This document shows positions 40,430 to 48,407 of a stretch of DNA of 53,724 nt, piece after piece. This DNA comes from an uncultured Ilumatobacter sp. (lineage in GTDB: Bacteria > Actinomycetota > Acidimicrobiia > Acidimicrobiales > Ilumatobacteraceae): positions 1-53,724 of the forward strand of contig CALKNK010000012.1 of assembly GCA_938091165.1 (NCBI GenBank), written 5' to 3'. A program made the translations under genes and the position numbers. Position 1 is the first letter of the stretch, and every line of letters starts with the position of its first letter. The notes beneath the pieces are model-generated. The model was not told the origin of the DNA. It searched no databases and saw nothing but the letters and a program-made list of their open reading frames with translations.

Positions 40430-41091
40430 GGTTGGCGGTGGCTCGCCGTACGAAATTCGCCACGTCGGACGCTGCTGAATTTCTCAACGCCTCCAAATCA
40501 CCTTCTAGACGTTCATACAGAAGTCCGAGCATCGCCGTGGGGTAAATGATCGAAATAAGAATCGACAACAGCGGTTGACTGCCAATCGCCGTCAAGACAA
40601 GTGCTGACGTGATGCAGGCGAATGCGGCCCAGTAATTTCGCCGATCACATTCCAGAGCACAAATCGGTGATAAGGAAATCGGGTCACGCACATCGTTGCT
40701 CCGACCACAAAGCGCACGCCGAGTACGAAACGCCCGAATACGATCAACATTGGCGCCTGACGCTGGAGCATGGCGGATGTTTCAGCGGCCTTCTTTTTAC
40801 GTCGGGCTGGCACGACTCGCTCTGACATGAACCGGCGGAGCACCGTTCGCGAGATCTAGTACTAGCTCTAGCCGCTGACGATTGTCCCGGCGGAGCCCGC
40901 GACGATCAGTCGTCAGATTTCAATGTCCGAATCATTTTGTGTGGCAAGAACTGAACGGGTGTTGAGCAACGACTCGCTCGGGAAATCAGTACGACAGCAA
41001 TGATGCTCACGAACACGACCACAAGGGCGTACAGATAGTCAAGTCCATCCAGATTGATGTTGGTGACAACTTCCGAAACCGCGTCAACAAG
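40430..41091 (-). pseudogene. DedA/VTT-family membrane protein gene, decayed
   Basis: Minus strand. A first frame (41091 to a TGA at 40906-40908) gives LVDAVSEVVTNINLDGLDYL and YALVVVFVSIIAVVLIS, like a DedA N-terminal helix, with no start codon. After a gap, ATG 40828 begins KKKAAETSAMLQRQAPMLIV and FGRFVLGVRFVVGATMCVTR then FPYHRFVLWNVIGEI, a strong match to the second DedA half; the frame then breaks near 40640 and continues WAAFACITSALVLTAIGSQP and SILISIIYP in another frame. An internal segment and at least one base are lost. The rest of the 790-nt gap to the FGE gene is featureless. Confidence 0.65.
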
Positions 41092-41210
41092 CTAGGCGGT
41101 GCCAAAGAGTGCGAATTCTCCGATACTGGGCCAACGAGGTTGCGGGTCCGTCATTTTGGGTTTCAGAAACCGCAGAACCGATGTTCTGCTGCCGCGTGCG
41201 TTGTCCTTCG

Positions 41211-42188
41211 CTATTCGATCGATAAATCGGCTGCTACTCGGAACCCGATGTTCCCCGCAGACGAATCCGGAGTGTTCGAGCTTCGTGCGGACACTCGGTA
41301 TCGGTGACAGTACGAATCGTGGCACAGATGGGATCCGCCGCGCATCACTTTTGCTTCGCCTGTTGGTGGGCCGTGTGGGTTCGCCCGGGGACCATTGACA
41401 TGAAAATCAGAGTGAAACCAGTCGTTGGTCCACTCCCAGACGTTGCCGGCCATGTCGTGAAGGCCGAAACCGTTCGGCGGGAACGCATCGATCGGCGAGG
41501 TACCGATGTAGCCGTCTTCGGCGGTGTTCTCAGCAGGGAACGAGCCCTCAAAAATGTTGCACATCGTCTGATCGTTGGGGGCAAACTCGTTGCCCCACAC
41601 GAATCGCTGCTGGACGAGTCCGCCGCGGGCAGCCATCTCCCACTCGGCCTCGGTCGGTAGTCTTACGCCCGCCCACGCACAGTACGCCTGTGCGTCAGTC
41701 CACGTGGTGTGGACGACTGGATGGTCTAACAGCCCATTGAGGTCTGACTGCGGGCCGGCGGGATGTGCCCAATCCGCGCCATACACCTGCCGCCACCAAG
41801 GTGCTTGTTCAACGCCACGGGTGTCGGGGAAGTCGTCAGGAAGCAACAAATGGAAAACGAACGACCACTCAAACCGTTCGGCTTCGGTCTGATATCCGGT
41901 GTCATCGACAAACACTGCAAACTGTTGATTGCTGACTGAATGTTTGGCGATGCGAAAGCCGTCGAGAATAATTTCTCGCGCTGGGCCCTCACCGTCACCG
42001 GGGTATCGATAGTCCTCGTTCGTCCCCATAATGAACGCCCCACTCGCGATATCGATGAAATCGCCGTCGTGCGCGCCGCCAGGGCCGAGTTTTCCCTGTT
42101 TTACCGTATTTTGATGTTCCGAAGTCGTCTCTTCGACACGCTTGGGGGCACAGCATGGCATCGATGTTGACTCATTTTTGTCTGACAC
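41211..42188 (-). CDS. Formylglycine-generating enzyme (sulfatase-activating, SUMF1-like)
   Basis: 325 residues from GTG 42188. FGE-sulfatase domain: FIDIASGAFIMGTNEDYRYPGDGEGP (about 44), FRIAKHSVSNQQFAVFV, HPVVHTTWTDAQAYCAWAG, RLPTEAEWEMAARGG (about 178), GNVWEWTNDWFHSD (about 249) and RGGSHLCHDSYCHRYRVSAR, where Cys289 and Cys294 are the copper-binding catalytic pair of genuine FGE, then NTPDSSAGNIGFR. Many FGE-domain relatives lack these cysteines; this one has them. It oxidises a Cys (in CxPxR) of type I sulfatases to formylglycine. No intact sulfatase is in the window, only a remnant near 48900. Confidence 0.92.
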   Translation of the reverse strand: MSDKNESTSMPCCAPKRVEETTSEHQNTVKQGKLGPGGAHDGDFIDIASGAFIMGTNEDYRYPGDGEGPAREIILDGFRIAKHSVSNQQFAVFVDDTGYQTEAERFEWSFVFHLLLPDDFPDTRGVEQAPWWRQVYGADWAHPAGPQSDLNGLLDHPVVHTTWTDAQAYCAWAGVRLPTEAEWEMAARGGLVQQRFVWGNEFAPNDQTMCNIFEGSFPAENTAEDGYIGTSPIDAFPPNGFGLHDMAGNVWEWTNDWFHSDFHVNGPRANPHGPPTGEAKVMRGGSHLCHDSYCHRYRVSARSSNTPDSSAGNIGFRVAADLSIE

Positions 42189-42195
42189 CGTTCAA

Positions 42196-42201
42196 ACCCT
42201 A
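42196..42201 (-). promoter_or_regulatory. Candidate -10 box (TAGGGT), leaderless FGE start
   Basis: On the minus strand TAGGGT ends 7 nt before GTG 42188 and no Shine-Dalgarno is present. Confidence 0.45.
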
Positions 42202-42278
42202 CTTGTGAGATCCCCGGAGCTGGGCGTTGCTTGTTTGTCGAAAATGACGAAGAGCATTCGTACTTAAAGGGTGTGGTT

Positions 42279-42296
42279 GCTCACCGGTTGGTGAGC
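42279..42296. promoter_or_regulatory. Inverted repeat at SulP promoter
   Basis: Arms GCTCACC and GGTGAGC are perfect reverse complements around GGTT. It ends 5 nt before the -10 box of the SulP gene, so it would overlap the -35 region and act as an operator. Confidence 0.5.
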
Positions 42297-42301
42297 TGCT
42301 C

Positions 42302-42307
42302 TATCCT
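42302..42307 (+). promoter_or_regulatory. Candidate -10 box (TATCCT), leaderless SulP start at 42315
   Basis: TATCCT ends 7 nt before GTG 42315. This decides the start: the frame is open from 42231, but the upstream part would cross the promoter. Confidence 0.5.
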
Positions 42308-42314
42308 CGCAACT

Positions 42315-44102
42315 GTGAAGTTTCCGATCCTGAAACCAAGATCGCTCTTTCATCGAGAGACCGCGAAAGATGACGCAGTCGCTGGGCTTGTTCTCGGCGT
42401 GGAGAGTATTCCCGATGGTCTGGCGAGTGGCCTGCTCGCTGGTGTCAATCCGGTCGCCGGGCTTTACGGCTACTTGTACGGGATGATTGGCGGAGCGCTG
42501 TTCACGAGCACTGCTTTCATGACGGTTCAAGCGACCGGCGCTATGTCGATCATCGTCGCCGACGTTGATCTCGCCAGCCGCGACAACCCGGCACGTTCGT
42601 TGTTCACGCTCACGATCCTGACTGGCTTGGTCATGATCATCGCAGGGCTGTTGCGGATGGGCGCGTTCCTGCGTTTTGTTTCGAATTCAGTGATGACGGG
42701 TTTCATCACCGCGGTTGGCATCAACATCGTGCTCGGCCAGCTCAATGATTTCAGCGGCTACGACGCGCAGGGTGGCAACCGGATTGCTCGGACATTTGAT
42801 CTGCTCTTCAATTTAAATGAGGCCAAGCTTGCTCCGGTTGTCGTCGGCACAGTGACCATTGTTTTGATCGTCGGTTTGCAACGGACCCGACTCGGAGCGC
42901 TCGGCATGGTCGTGGCGGTGGCTGTCGGGTCAGCTGTTGCAGCAATTTTCCAAAGCGCAGATCATCAAGTTGAGCTCGTCCGCGACATCGCCGACGTGCC
43001 TAATTCGCTCCCCTTCGTCCAACTTCCCATCATCTCTGAGGTCCCGTATTTGCTGCTTCCGGCGATATCGCTGGCATTCGTTGGTCTCGTGCAAGGCGCT
43101 GGCGTGTCGGCCGGATTTCCGAACGGCGACGGGAGCTTGCCAAGCAACTCACAGGACTTCATCGGGCAGGGCGCCGGGAACGTCCTGGCCGGTTTGTTTC
43201 AAGGCACACCGGTCGGAGGCTCAATGTCAGCGAGCGCCATTGTCACCGACGCCGGTGCGCGCAGCCGGACGGCGCTGTTCTTCGCAGGGCTCGTTATGGC
43301 AATCGTGCTGCTGGCTTTTGCACCGCTTGTTGAACGGATCGCCATTCCATCGGTGGCGGGATTGCTCATCGTGGTTGGTATCGGCACGATCAAGCCCGCC
43401 AAGGTTCGGACGGTTGCGCTCACCGGAAAGGTGCCGTTCTTGGTCATGTCGATCACGTTGGTGCTTACGATGATGATCCCGCTGCAGTTCGCAGTGATGT
43501 ACGGCGTGACCCTTTCGGTCTTGCTGTTCGTGATCCGCCAGTCTTCTCGACTCGTCACCTTCCGTCTCGAGTTGCAGGACGACGGCCGGGTCCGCGAGGT
43601 GAAGCCACCGCTTGAGCTCCCGCCGGGTGAGGTGGTTGTCTTGCAGCCGTTTGGTCCGATTTTCTTCGCTACGGCAACTGTTCTCCTCGACCAAATGCCG
43701 ACGGTGACACCGCTATCACGACACTCGGTCGTCATCTTGCGCATCCGTGGGTCCGATGACGCAGGGACCACCTTCCTTGACATTCTTGGCAAATATGCGC
43801 AATCGCTGCGTGACGCGGACTGCAAGCTCATGATTGTCACTAACAACCAACACGTCATCAAGCAGATTGACGAACGAATGGTCACCCAGGCCATCAACGC
43901 CGAGAACGTTTACCGCGGCACTGAGTACGTTGGAGAAATGGTGCGGCAGGCTTACACAGATGCTCTGGAGTGGGTAGCTGAACAGACCGCCGAATCAGGT
44001 CAGGCCGCCGAGCCAGCTGAGGTGGGATCAACTGCTGAGACCGTTCTCTCATCGCGTCGCTCTGCTCACGAAGACATGTCGAGCGACCAACTTGCGCTCT
44101 GA
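42315..44102 (+). CDS. SulP-family anion transporter with C-terminal STAS domain
   Basis: 595 residues from GTG 42315. The SLC26/SulP fold starts DDAVAGLVLGVESIPDGLASGLLAGVNPVAGLYGYLYGMIGGALF (about 18-62) and continues through about a dozen hydrophobic spans, including LLPAISLAFVGLVQGAGVSAGFPNGDG and LVMAIVLLAFAPLVERIAIPSVAGLLIVVGIG. The C-terminal STAS-like part (about 440 on) includes VVVLQPFGPIFFATATVLLDQM, VVILRIRGSDDAGTT and LRDADCKLMIVTNN. SulP proteins move sulfate, bicarbonate or other anions across the cytoplasmic membrane. It is divergent from the FGE gene (126 nt), hinting at sulfate handling, though this is inference. Confidence 0.92.
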   Translation: MKFPILKPRSLFHRETAKDDAVAGLVLGVESIPDGLASGLLAGVNPVAGLYGYLYGMIGGALFTSTAFMTVQATGAMSIIVADVDLASRDNPARSLFTLTILTGLVMIIAGLLRMGAFLRFVSNSVMTGFITAVGINIVLGQLNDFSGYDAQGGNRIARTFDLLFNLNEAKLAPVVVGTVTIVLIVGLQRTRLGALGMVVAVAVGSAVAAIFQSADHQVELVRDIADVPNSLPFVQLPIISEVPYLLLPAISLAFVGLVQGAGVSAGFPNGDGSLPSNSQDFIGQGAGNVLAGLFQGTPVGGSMSASAIVTDAGARSRTALFFAGLVMAIVLLAFAPLVERIAIPSVAGLLIVVGIGTIKPAKVRTVALTGKVPFLVMSITLVLTMMIPLQFAVMYGVTLSVLLFVIRQSSRLVTFRLELQDDGRVREVKPPLELPPGEVVVLQPFGPIFFATATVLLDQMPTVTPLSRHSVVILRIRGSDDAGTTFLDILGKYAQSLRDADCKLMIVTNNQHVIKQIDERMVTQAINAENVYRGTEYVGEMVRQAYTDALEWVAEQTAESGQAAEPAEVGSTAETVLSSRRSAHEDMSSDQLAL

Positions 44103-44125
44103 GTAATGATTCAGCGGAGTTCGAT

Positions 44126-44146
44126 GGAGCTGTGCTGCGGAGCTCC
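44126..44146. terminator. Weak hairpin between convergent genes
   Basis: Arms GGAGCT and AGCTCC around a 9-nt loop, lying between the SulP stop (44102) and the stop of the opposing Vps62-like gene. No T-run follows on either side, so it is only a possible terminator. Confidence 0.25.
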
Positions 44147-46134
44147 TAGTCGATGCTGACGAGTTCGGCGGAAGGGGCGTCTTGTGTGGCGGCAACGGCA
44201 TTGCCGTATACGAGGTTCATGGCAATGGCGGCCAGCGGGGCAACGATGATGTAAAGCAGCGAGACCAGTGCTGAGAATGCCCATAGGGGAATTGACGCAG
44301 CCCCGACGAGCAGAAGTAGCGATAACCCCATCACGGTGATGAACAACATGCCGTTGATCGCTGCGGTTGCATTAGCGGTGTGGATCCAACGACCATGAAC
44401 GAGTTCGGAACTGCGTTTCAACGAGCCCGGCGCGTCTGTCTTCTCGTTTGCGATCACCTGGGGCACGAGCTGATACCGCACGAGCTGGCGGATGCCCCAC
44501 GGGATTCCAATGATGCTGACTAGAAGGATGACAACGGTGACGTAGGTGCGGACGAACGCTCTGACCAGGGTCCGACGGCTCGCCCATGTGATGAGGGCAG
44601 CGGCCTGGATTCCGTTACGCGTGTGATCGCCGCCGCGCAGGAACTCCGCTACTAGTGCACTCACGCCAACAAAAGCGGCGAGGTTGACTGCACTGCCAGC
44701 TAGTGCTGCCATCAAGAGGTTGGTGCCGCCTGATGGTTGGGCCAGATCGATGAAGCTTCCGGCGATTGGAATTAATCGGACAATGACGGCGGTCGCGGCG
44801 GCAAAGGCGGCAGCGGGGAGGTACAGCAACCCGAGCGTGATGAACAAAAGCGGCGATCCCAAGTACGTCGTCGCTGAGGCACGGATGATCTGGCCAACGC
44901 GACGACGGCGGTGCAAGGGTTCAGAAGGTACGCGGGACCAATCTGTTCGACTAGCGATGAATTTCAGCAAGAGAAAGGTAGCGAGGAACGCGATCATGGC
45001 GGCAGTCGGCGACACAGAGAAGGTGACGAGCGCGCTGGAACCAGCCGCAACAACACTGCAGAATGCTCCGACGACTGTTGCTTCGTCTGAATCAACTGAA
45101 GGGATCATGACGCTCGACGGTCGCAACTCCTCGAACCACGGCAGGGGATCGAGCCAACGGTCCTTGCTAGCTGGTCCTGTTGGGCCATTAAACGGGCCTC
45201 GTTGGCGCTCACCCCACCGGCCCTCAAAGGACACCCAGGCGAGGGGGTCGTCGGGGTCGTCGACCGCATCGGGGAGCAGCACGACCTCTGGTGAAATCGA
45301 GTCAGATGGACCCGAGGTGTCGTCACAGCCGAAGCCCTCGGATGCGCCGCGTCCGAGGAAGACCGCTGCGCCGAAGTAGCTGGCATGGGAACCAGCCGAG
45401 GAGTAGACCAGCGGGTGATCGCCGTCGCGCTCAAGCTTGTCCGAGTCCCAGGTAGCGCGTTCGCCGCCTTCGTGTTGCGAATAGCCGATTTCGATTGGAG
45501 TTGAGGCCAGCGCCTCGTCAATCGACGAGGCATCGAACAGAAGCGATATGCCTTCCCAGTCGCTCTCGTGTTTGTTATTCCAGTCGTTGTAGTACCAGTA
45601 CGTCCAGTACTGCACGACGAGCTTGCCTGGTGCGTCGGATGGCTGCACGATGTGCGCGTAGACCGTGGCAGGCTCGTCAGCGGCGTACTTGTTGAAGTCG
45701 CGTTCATAAATGCACTCGGGTGACAGCGAACTTCCTGGGAAATCGAGGAAAAATCCTTCCCCAAGGTCAATCAGGTCGGCGGCGCTTGGTGCCCACGTCA
45801 CGATGGGGTCATCGCGGCCGACTTGGCGCAGCGCCACCTCCGGGTTGTCGAGCACGATGTCGACGGCGGATGGTCCATACGGTTCACCCTCACTGTCGCA
45901 GTCTTCAGATTGCTGTTTGACCATGATGATCGGCGCGAACCGCTCAACGAGTTGTTGGGCAGAGTCCTCAGACTGAGCTTGAGCGGGACCGGCCCCGAGA
46001 TAAAGCAAAGCAAGGCTGAGAATCAGGGCAGCGAGAAAGCCCGATGCAACGCGGCGAGCGTCACGAGGGCGAGGAGTATTCGCTACAGAAGAACTTTCGT
46101 CTGCTTGGTGCCGGAACGGCGACGTCAGTTGCAA
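44146..46134 (-). CDS. Vps62-like domain protein with C-terminal polytopic membrane domain
   Basis: 662 residues from a TTG at 46134, chosen because GAGAGGAAG lies just upstream; the open frame to 46317 is Arg-rich. A signal-like N-terminal helix is followed by AGPAQAQ. The extracytoplasmic part (about 60-330) matches the Vps62/DUF946 pattern: ERFAPIIMVKQQ, EPYGPSAVDIVLDNPE, VQYWTYWYYNDWNNKHESDWEG, SQHEGGERATW and HPLVYSSAGSHASYFGAAVFLG. The second half has about six to eight hydrophobic spans, including TYLGSPLLFITLGLLYLPAAAFAAATA and the LVSLLYIIVAPLAAIAMNLVYG end. This fusion is unusual. Function unknown; a surface-anchored hydrolase-like module is one idea. Confidence 0.75.
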   Translation of the reverse strand: MQLTSPFRHQADESSSVANTPRPRDARRVASGFLAALILSLALLYLGAGPAQAQSEDSAQQLVERFAPIIMVKQQSEDCDSEGEPYGPSAVDIVLDNPEVALRQVGRDDPIVTWAPSAADLIDLGEGFFLDFPGSSLSPECIYERDFNKYAADEPATVYAHIVQPSDAPGKLVVQYWTYWYYNDWNNKHESDWEGISLLFDASSIDEALASTPIEIGYSQHEGGERATWDSDKLERDGDHPLVYSSAGSHASYFGAAVFLGRGASEGFGCDDTSGPSDSISPEVVLLPDAVDDPDDPLAWVSFEGRWGERQRGPFNGPTGPASKDRWLDPLPWFEELRPSSVMIPSVDSDEATVVGAFCSVVAAGSSALVTFSVSPTAAMIAFLATFLLLKFIASRTDWSRVPSEPLHRRRRVGQIIRASATTYLGSPLLFITLGLLYLPAAAFAAATAVIVRLIPIAGSFIDLAQPSGGTNLLMAALAGSAVNLAAFVGVSALVAEFLRGGDHTRNGIQAAALITWASRRTLVRAFVRTYVTVVILLVSIIGIPWGIRQLVRYQLVPQVIANEKTDAPGSLKRSSELVHGRWIHTANATAAINGMLFITVMGLSLLLLVGAASIPLWAFSALVSLLYIIVAPLAAIAMNLVYGNAVAATQDAPSAELVSID

Positions 46135-46243
46135 CTTGGACTTCCTCTCGACCTGGCGCAACGGACAAGCCACTTGCGCACGGTCGAACAGTAGTCGCCT
46201 CTCCCCGCTACGCGGCCTTCCTGGCGATGAGCATCCCCGGTGT

Positions 46244-47020
46244 CTAAGGGTGCTTGGGCTTCGGTCGGCGTGCAGTCGCGGTGTACCGCTCGTCGCCAGG
46301 AATAGCGTCAAGTGCAACTGACGTGAATCCAGCGGCTCTAAGACGCTGATTTAGTTCAGCTCGGGTAAATGGCCACATTGTGACCGGGTATGACCGAAGG
46401 GTGGCGTGATTACCGTCAATGAAAATTGGTGCTATCTCAAGCAGGTGTGGGTCGCCGAACGCCTCAGGAACGTGCCAGGAGTAGGTACGCACGCAGCGTG
46501 TGCCATTGCGCTCAACGATGTCTGGCTCGATCTCGACTCGACTGCCCATTTCGTGCACGAGTTCCCAGTCGTGGGTATCGAGAACGAGTATTCCGCCAGG
46601 AGTAAGGATCGAGCGAAAAGCTTTGAATGCGTCGATAGCCGCCTCAGCGTCGGGTGCGTGCGCGATCGAGTTGCCAGTGCAGAAGATCGCGTCGAACCGC
46701 TCGGGCTCGAATTTGGTTGGAAGGTCTGCCCACGTGCTGGTGATGACGTCAGGCCGATCGACTCCTGCGGCTTCGAGGCGGTGACGGGTCACGGCGACCA
46801 TCTCTGTGCTTGCATCGGAGGCGGTGACGTTGAAGCCACGTCGCACAAGCGCTGTGGCATCGACGCCAATCCCGCACGCAGCGTCGAGAACGCACGCCCC
46901 CAGCTCAAGTGACGACATCGCCGCTCTGACCCCGGGTGTGTCACTGCCGAGGAACAGAGCGACGTCGTCGAAGTACCAGTGGTAATCAGTGGCCAAGGAC
47001 CGGTATTGGTCCTCGGTCAT
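46244..47020 (-). CDS. SAM-dependent methyltransferase (class I)
   Basis: 258 residues from ATG 47020. Motif I is ACVLDAACGIGVDATALVRRGFNVTASDAS (about 43-72) with the acidic residue ending strand 2, motif II/post-II is FDAIFCTGNSIAHA (about 110) and motif III is SILTPGGILVLDTHDWEL (about 138). The N-terminal YRSLATDYHWYFDD is typical of glycine/sarcosine-N-methyltransferase-like small-molecule enzymes. ATG lies 2 nt from the SHOCT gene stop, so translation is probably coupled. It ends 110 nt before the Vps62 gene on the same strand. Substrate unknown. Confidence 0.88.
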   Translation of the reverse strand: MTEDQYRSLATDYHWYFDDVALFLGSDTPGVRAAMSSLELGACVLDAACGIGVDATALVRRGFNVTASDASTEMVAVTRHRLEAAGVDRPDVITSTWADLPTKFEPERFDAIFCTGNSIAHAPDAEAAIDAFKAFRSILTPGGILVLDTHDWELVHEMGSRVEIEPDIVERNGTRCVRTYSWHVPEAFGDPHLLEIAPIFIDGNHATLRSYPVTMWPFTRAELNQRLRAAGFTSVALDAIPGDERYTATARRPKPKHP

Positions 47021-47021
47021 G

Positions 47022-47360
47022 TCAGCCGAGAAGCTTGGCCTTTTGTGCAGCAAACTCCGCGTCAGTCAGCACGCCCTGATCGTGGAGTTGACCGAGCTGT
47101 GTGAGCTGGGCCATGAGGTCCGGTGCGGCGGCAACTGGTGCCGGAGGGGCAGCAGCAGCGGCAGCGGCGGCGGCAGCCTGAGAGTCAGCGAGGCCCTGAT
47201 CGTAGGCTGATTGCTGAGCGGCAGCAGCTTGTTGCTGGCCCTCGTTGAACTTCTTTGTCTGTCGGGCGCTCACACCGCCGGCAACGGCAGATGCCGTGCC
47301 TGCAACCACTGCGGTCCGACCCACGGTTCGGACTACTCCTCCACGTCGGCGACGCATCAT
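47022..47360 (-). CDS. SHOCT-domain small protein
   Basis: 112 residues with AGGAG upstream. It begins with a basic segment and a short hydrophobic stretch (VGRTAVVAGTASAVAGGVSARQ), then a Gln/Ala-rich linker with a long alanine run (about residues 62-71). It ends with a SHOCT motif: MAQLTQLGQLHDQGVLTDAEF then AAQKAKLLG, the short C-terminal helix pair found on many actinobacterial proteins. Role unknown; SHOCT is thought to mediate oligomerisation or membrane association. It lies between the DUF6325 gene (38 nt) and the methyltransferase. Confidence 0.85.
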   Translation of the reverse strand: MMRRRRGGVVRTVGRTAVVAGTASAVAGGVSARQTKKFNEGQQQAAAAQQSAYDQGLADSQAAAAAAAAAAPPAPVAAAPDLMAQLTQLGQLHDQGVLTDAEFAAQKAKLLG

Positions 47361-47397
47361 GACTGAACTCCTGTTTCTGTAATTGTTGTTGTGGTCA

Positions 47398-47853
47398 TCA
47401 TCCCTCCAGGGATGCTTCTAGGGCGTCGAGTTCGTCGAGCGCTCCAATGATTGATTGCACCGGAATCCGGCCGCTGTCGACGACGACTCCTCCGCCCTCG
47501 CGAAGCGCAATCGCGAACGGCGCCGCCCAGGTGTTCTCGAACACGAGCATGATCGCTCGTGTGTCAACTTCCATCGCCTCACCGGCGGCGGCGACGTCGT
47601 CGTCGCCGAGAATGCCGGTCTCGAAGCCGTCAAACACATTGATGTGAATGGCCTCGTCGCCGGGCAGATCTGAGATCTCGATTGCCTGCACCGAACCATC
47701 GGAAAGCTTGCGGAGGAACATCACGTCAAGGATGGTGATCAAGCCTCGTTCGACGAGGTCAAACAGAGGCGGCGCTGCCTTGCCGGTAAACGGCTGGTCG
47801 AACTCGATCAACATCCAGTCGATCGGTCCCATTTCTCTCATGTCGTCTGTCAC
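47398..47853 (-). CDS. DUF6325 family protein
   Basis: 151 residues from GTG 47853, preceded by AGGAA. Family pattern: GPIDWMLIEFDQPFTGKAAP (about 9-28), LFDLVERGLITILDVMFLRK (about 30), then an acidic, Gly-rich middle with GILGDDDVAAAGEAMEVDT and the AIMLVFENTWAAPFAIALREGGG strand (about 99). These cytosolic proteins of unknown function often occur with SHOCT proteins in stress-linked clusters, as here, where the SHOCT gene follows 38 nt downstream. Palindrome at 47907 is a candidate operator. Confidence 0.88.
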   Translation of the reverse strand: MTDDMREMGPIDWMLIEFDQPFTGKAAPPLFDLVERGLITILDVMFLRKLSDGSVQAIEISDLPGDEAIHINVFDGFETGILGDDDVAAAGEAMEVDTRAIMLVFENTWAAPFAIALREGGGVVVDSGRIPVQSIIGALDELDALEASLEG

Positions 47854-47906
47854 GTTTCAATTCCTATTCAAGTCGAGTGTGAGCGATGAAACCTAGCACC
47901 GTGACT

Positions 47907-47922
47907 TGAAATCATGATTTCA
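47907..47922. promoter_or_regulatory. Perfect 16-bp palindrome upstream of DUF6325 gene
   Basis: TGAAATCA joined to its exact reverse complement TGATTTCA, 54 nt before GTG 47853 on the minus strand. Position and symmetry suit an operator for the DUF6325-SHOCT-methyltransferase genes. Confidence 0.5.
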
Positions 47923-48060
47923 CGTACGGCCGTTTTCTGAGGATATGTGTTGTTGCTCAACCCTAAAAGTAGGGAAAAAATCGGCGAGATGGGCTCGGCA
48001 GCGGTGCGGACACAGCAGGGATATCAGTTTCGGAAACTCAACGCGGCTCGGCGGCGGTAA

Positions 48061-48407
48061 GGGGATGAAGAATTCGGCTTTTACGTTGACGCTGACGACG
48101 AAACGGAGGGCCTCGTTTTCGCACGCCGCGTGCAGTCTTTGAAAGAGTTGGCCGATGACGTCAAAGTGGTGATCTTCGACATCGACTTCTCAAAAGGCGC
48201 TACACATAGCCTGACTCCTTTGACTATCGCTTGGCTTTCTGCGTTCTGGGTTATTGGCGCTGATGATGTCGCCGTCCCATCGCAAGATCCTGCCCATCTG
48301 ATTGGTGCTAGCGCCTCCGTCTTTGTCGATGTTGATCACCTTGCGCGGACACCGAATAGGTTTGGAAACAATTCCCCGGTCGAGATCGGTCAGCGGTATT
48401 TCTGTGT
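48061..48407 (+). other. Open frame without start codon, probable gene remnant
   Basis: Directly after a TAA (48058-48060) the plus-strand frame reads GDEEFGFYVDADDETEGLVF then ARRVQSLKELADDVKVVIFD and continues open into the antisense region beyond 48408. The composition looks coding, but there is no plausible start except GTG 48130, no family match that I recognise, and the 3' part degrades. The remainder of the 47923-48060 stretch is featureless. Confidence 0.3.

Noticed and set aside
42231..42314. Upstream extension of the SulP protein to TTG 42231
   Set aside because: It would read through the inverted repeat and -10 box; GTG 42315 sits 7 nt from TATCCT.
43199..43897. Long minus-strand frame of 232 codons
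   Set aside because: Antisense shadow of the SulP gene with low-complexity Ser/Thr/Arg content.
44684..45379. Plus-strand frame of 231 codons
   Set aside because: Antisense to the Vps62-like gene; Ser/Arg/Pro-rich and without domains.
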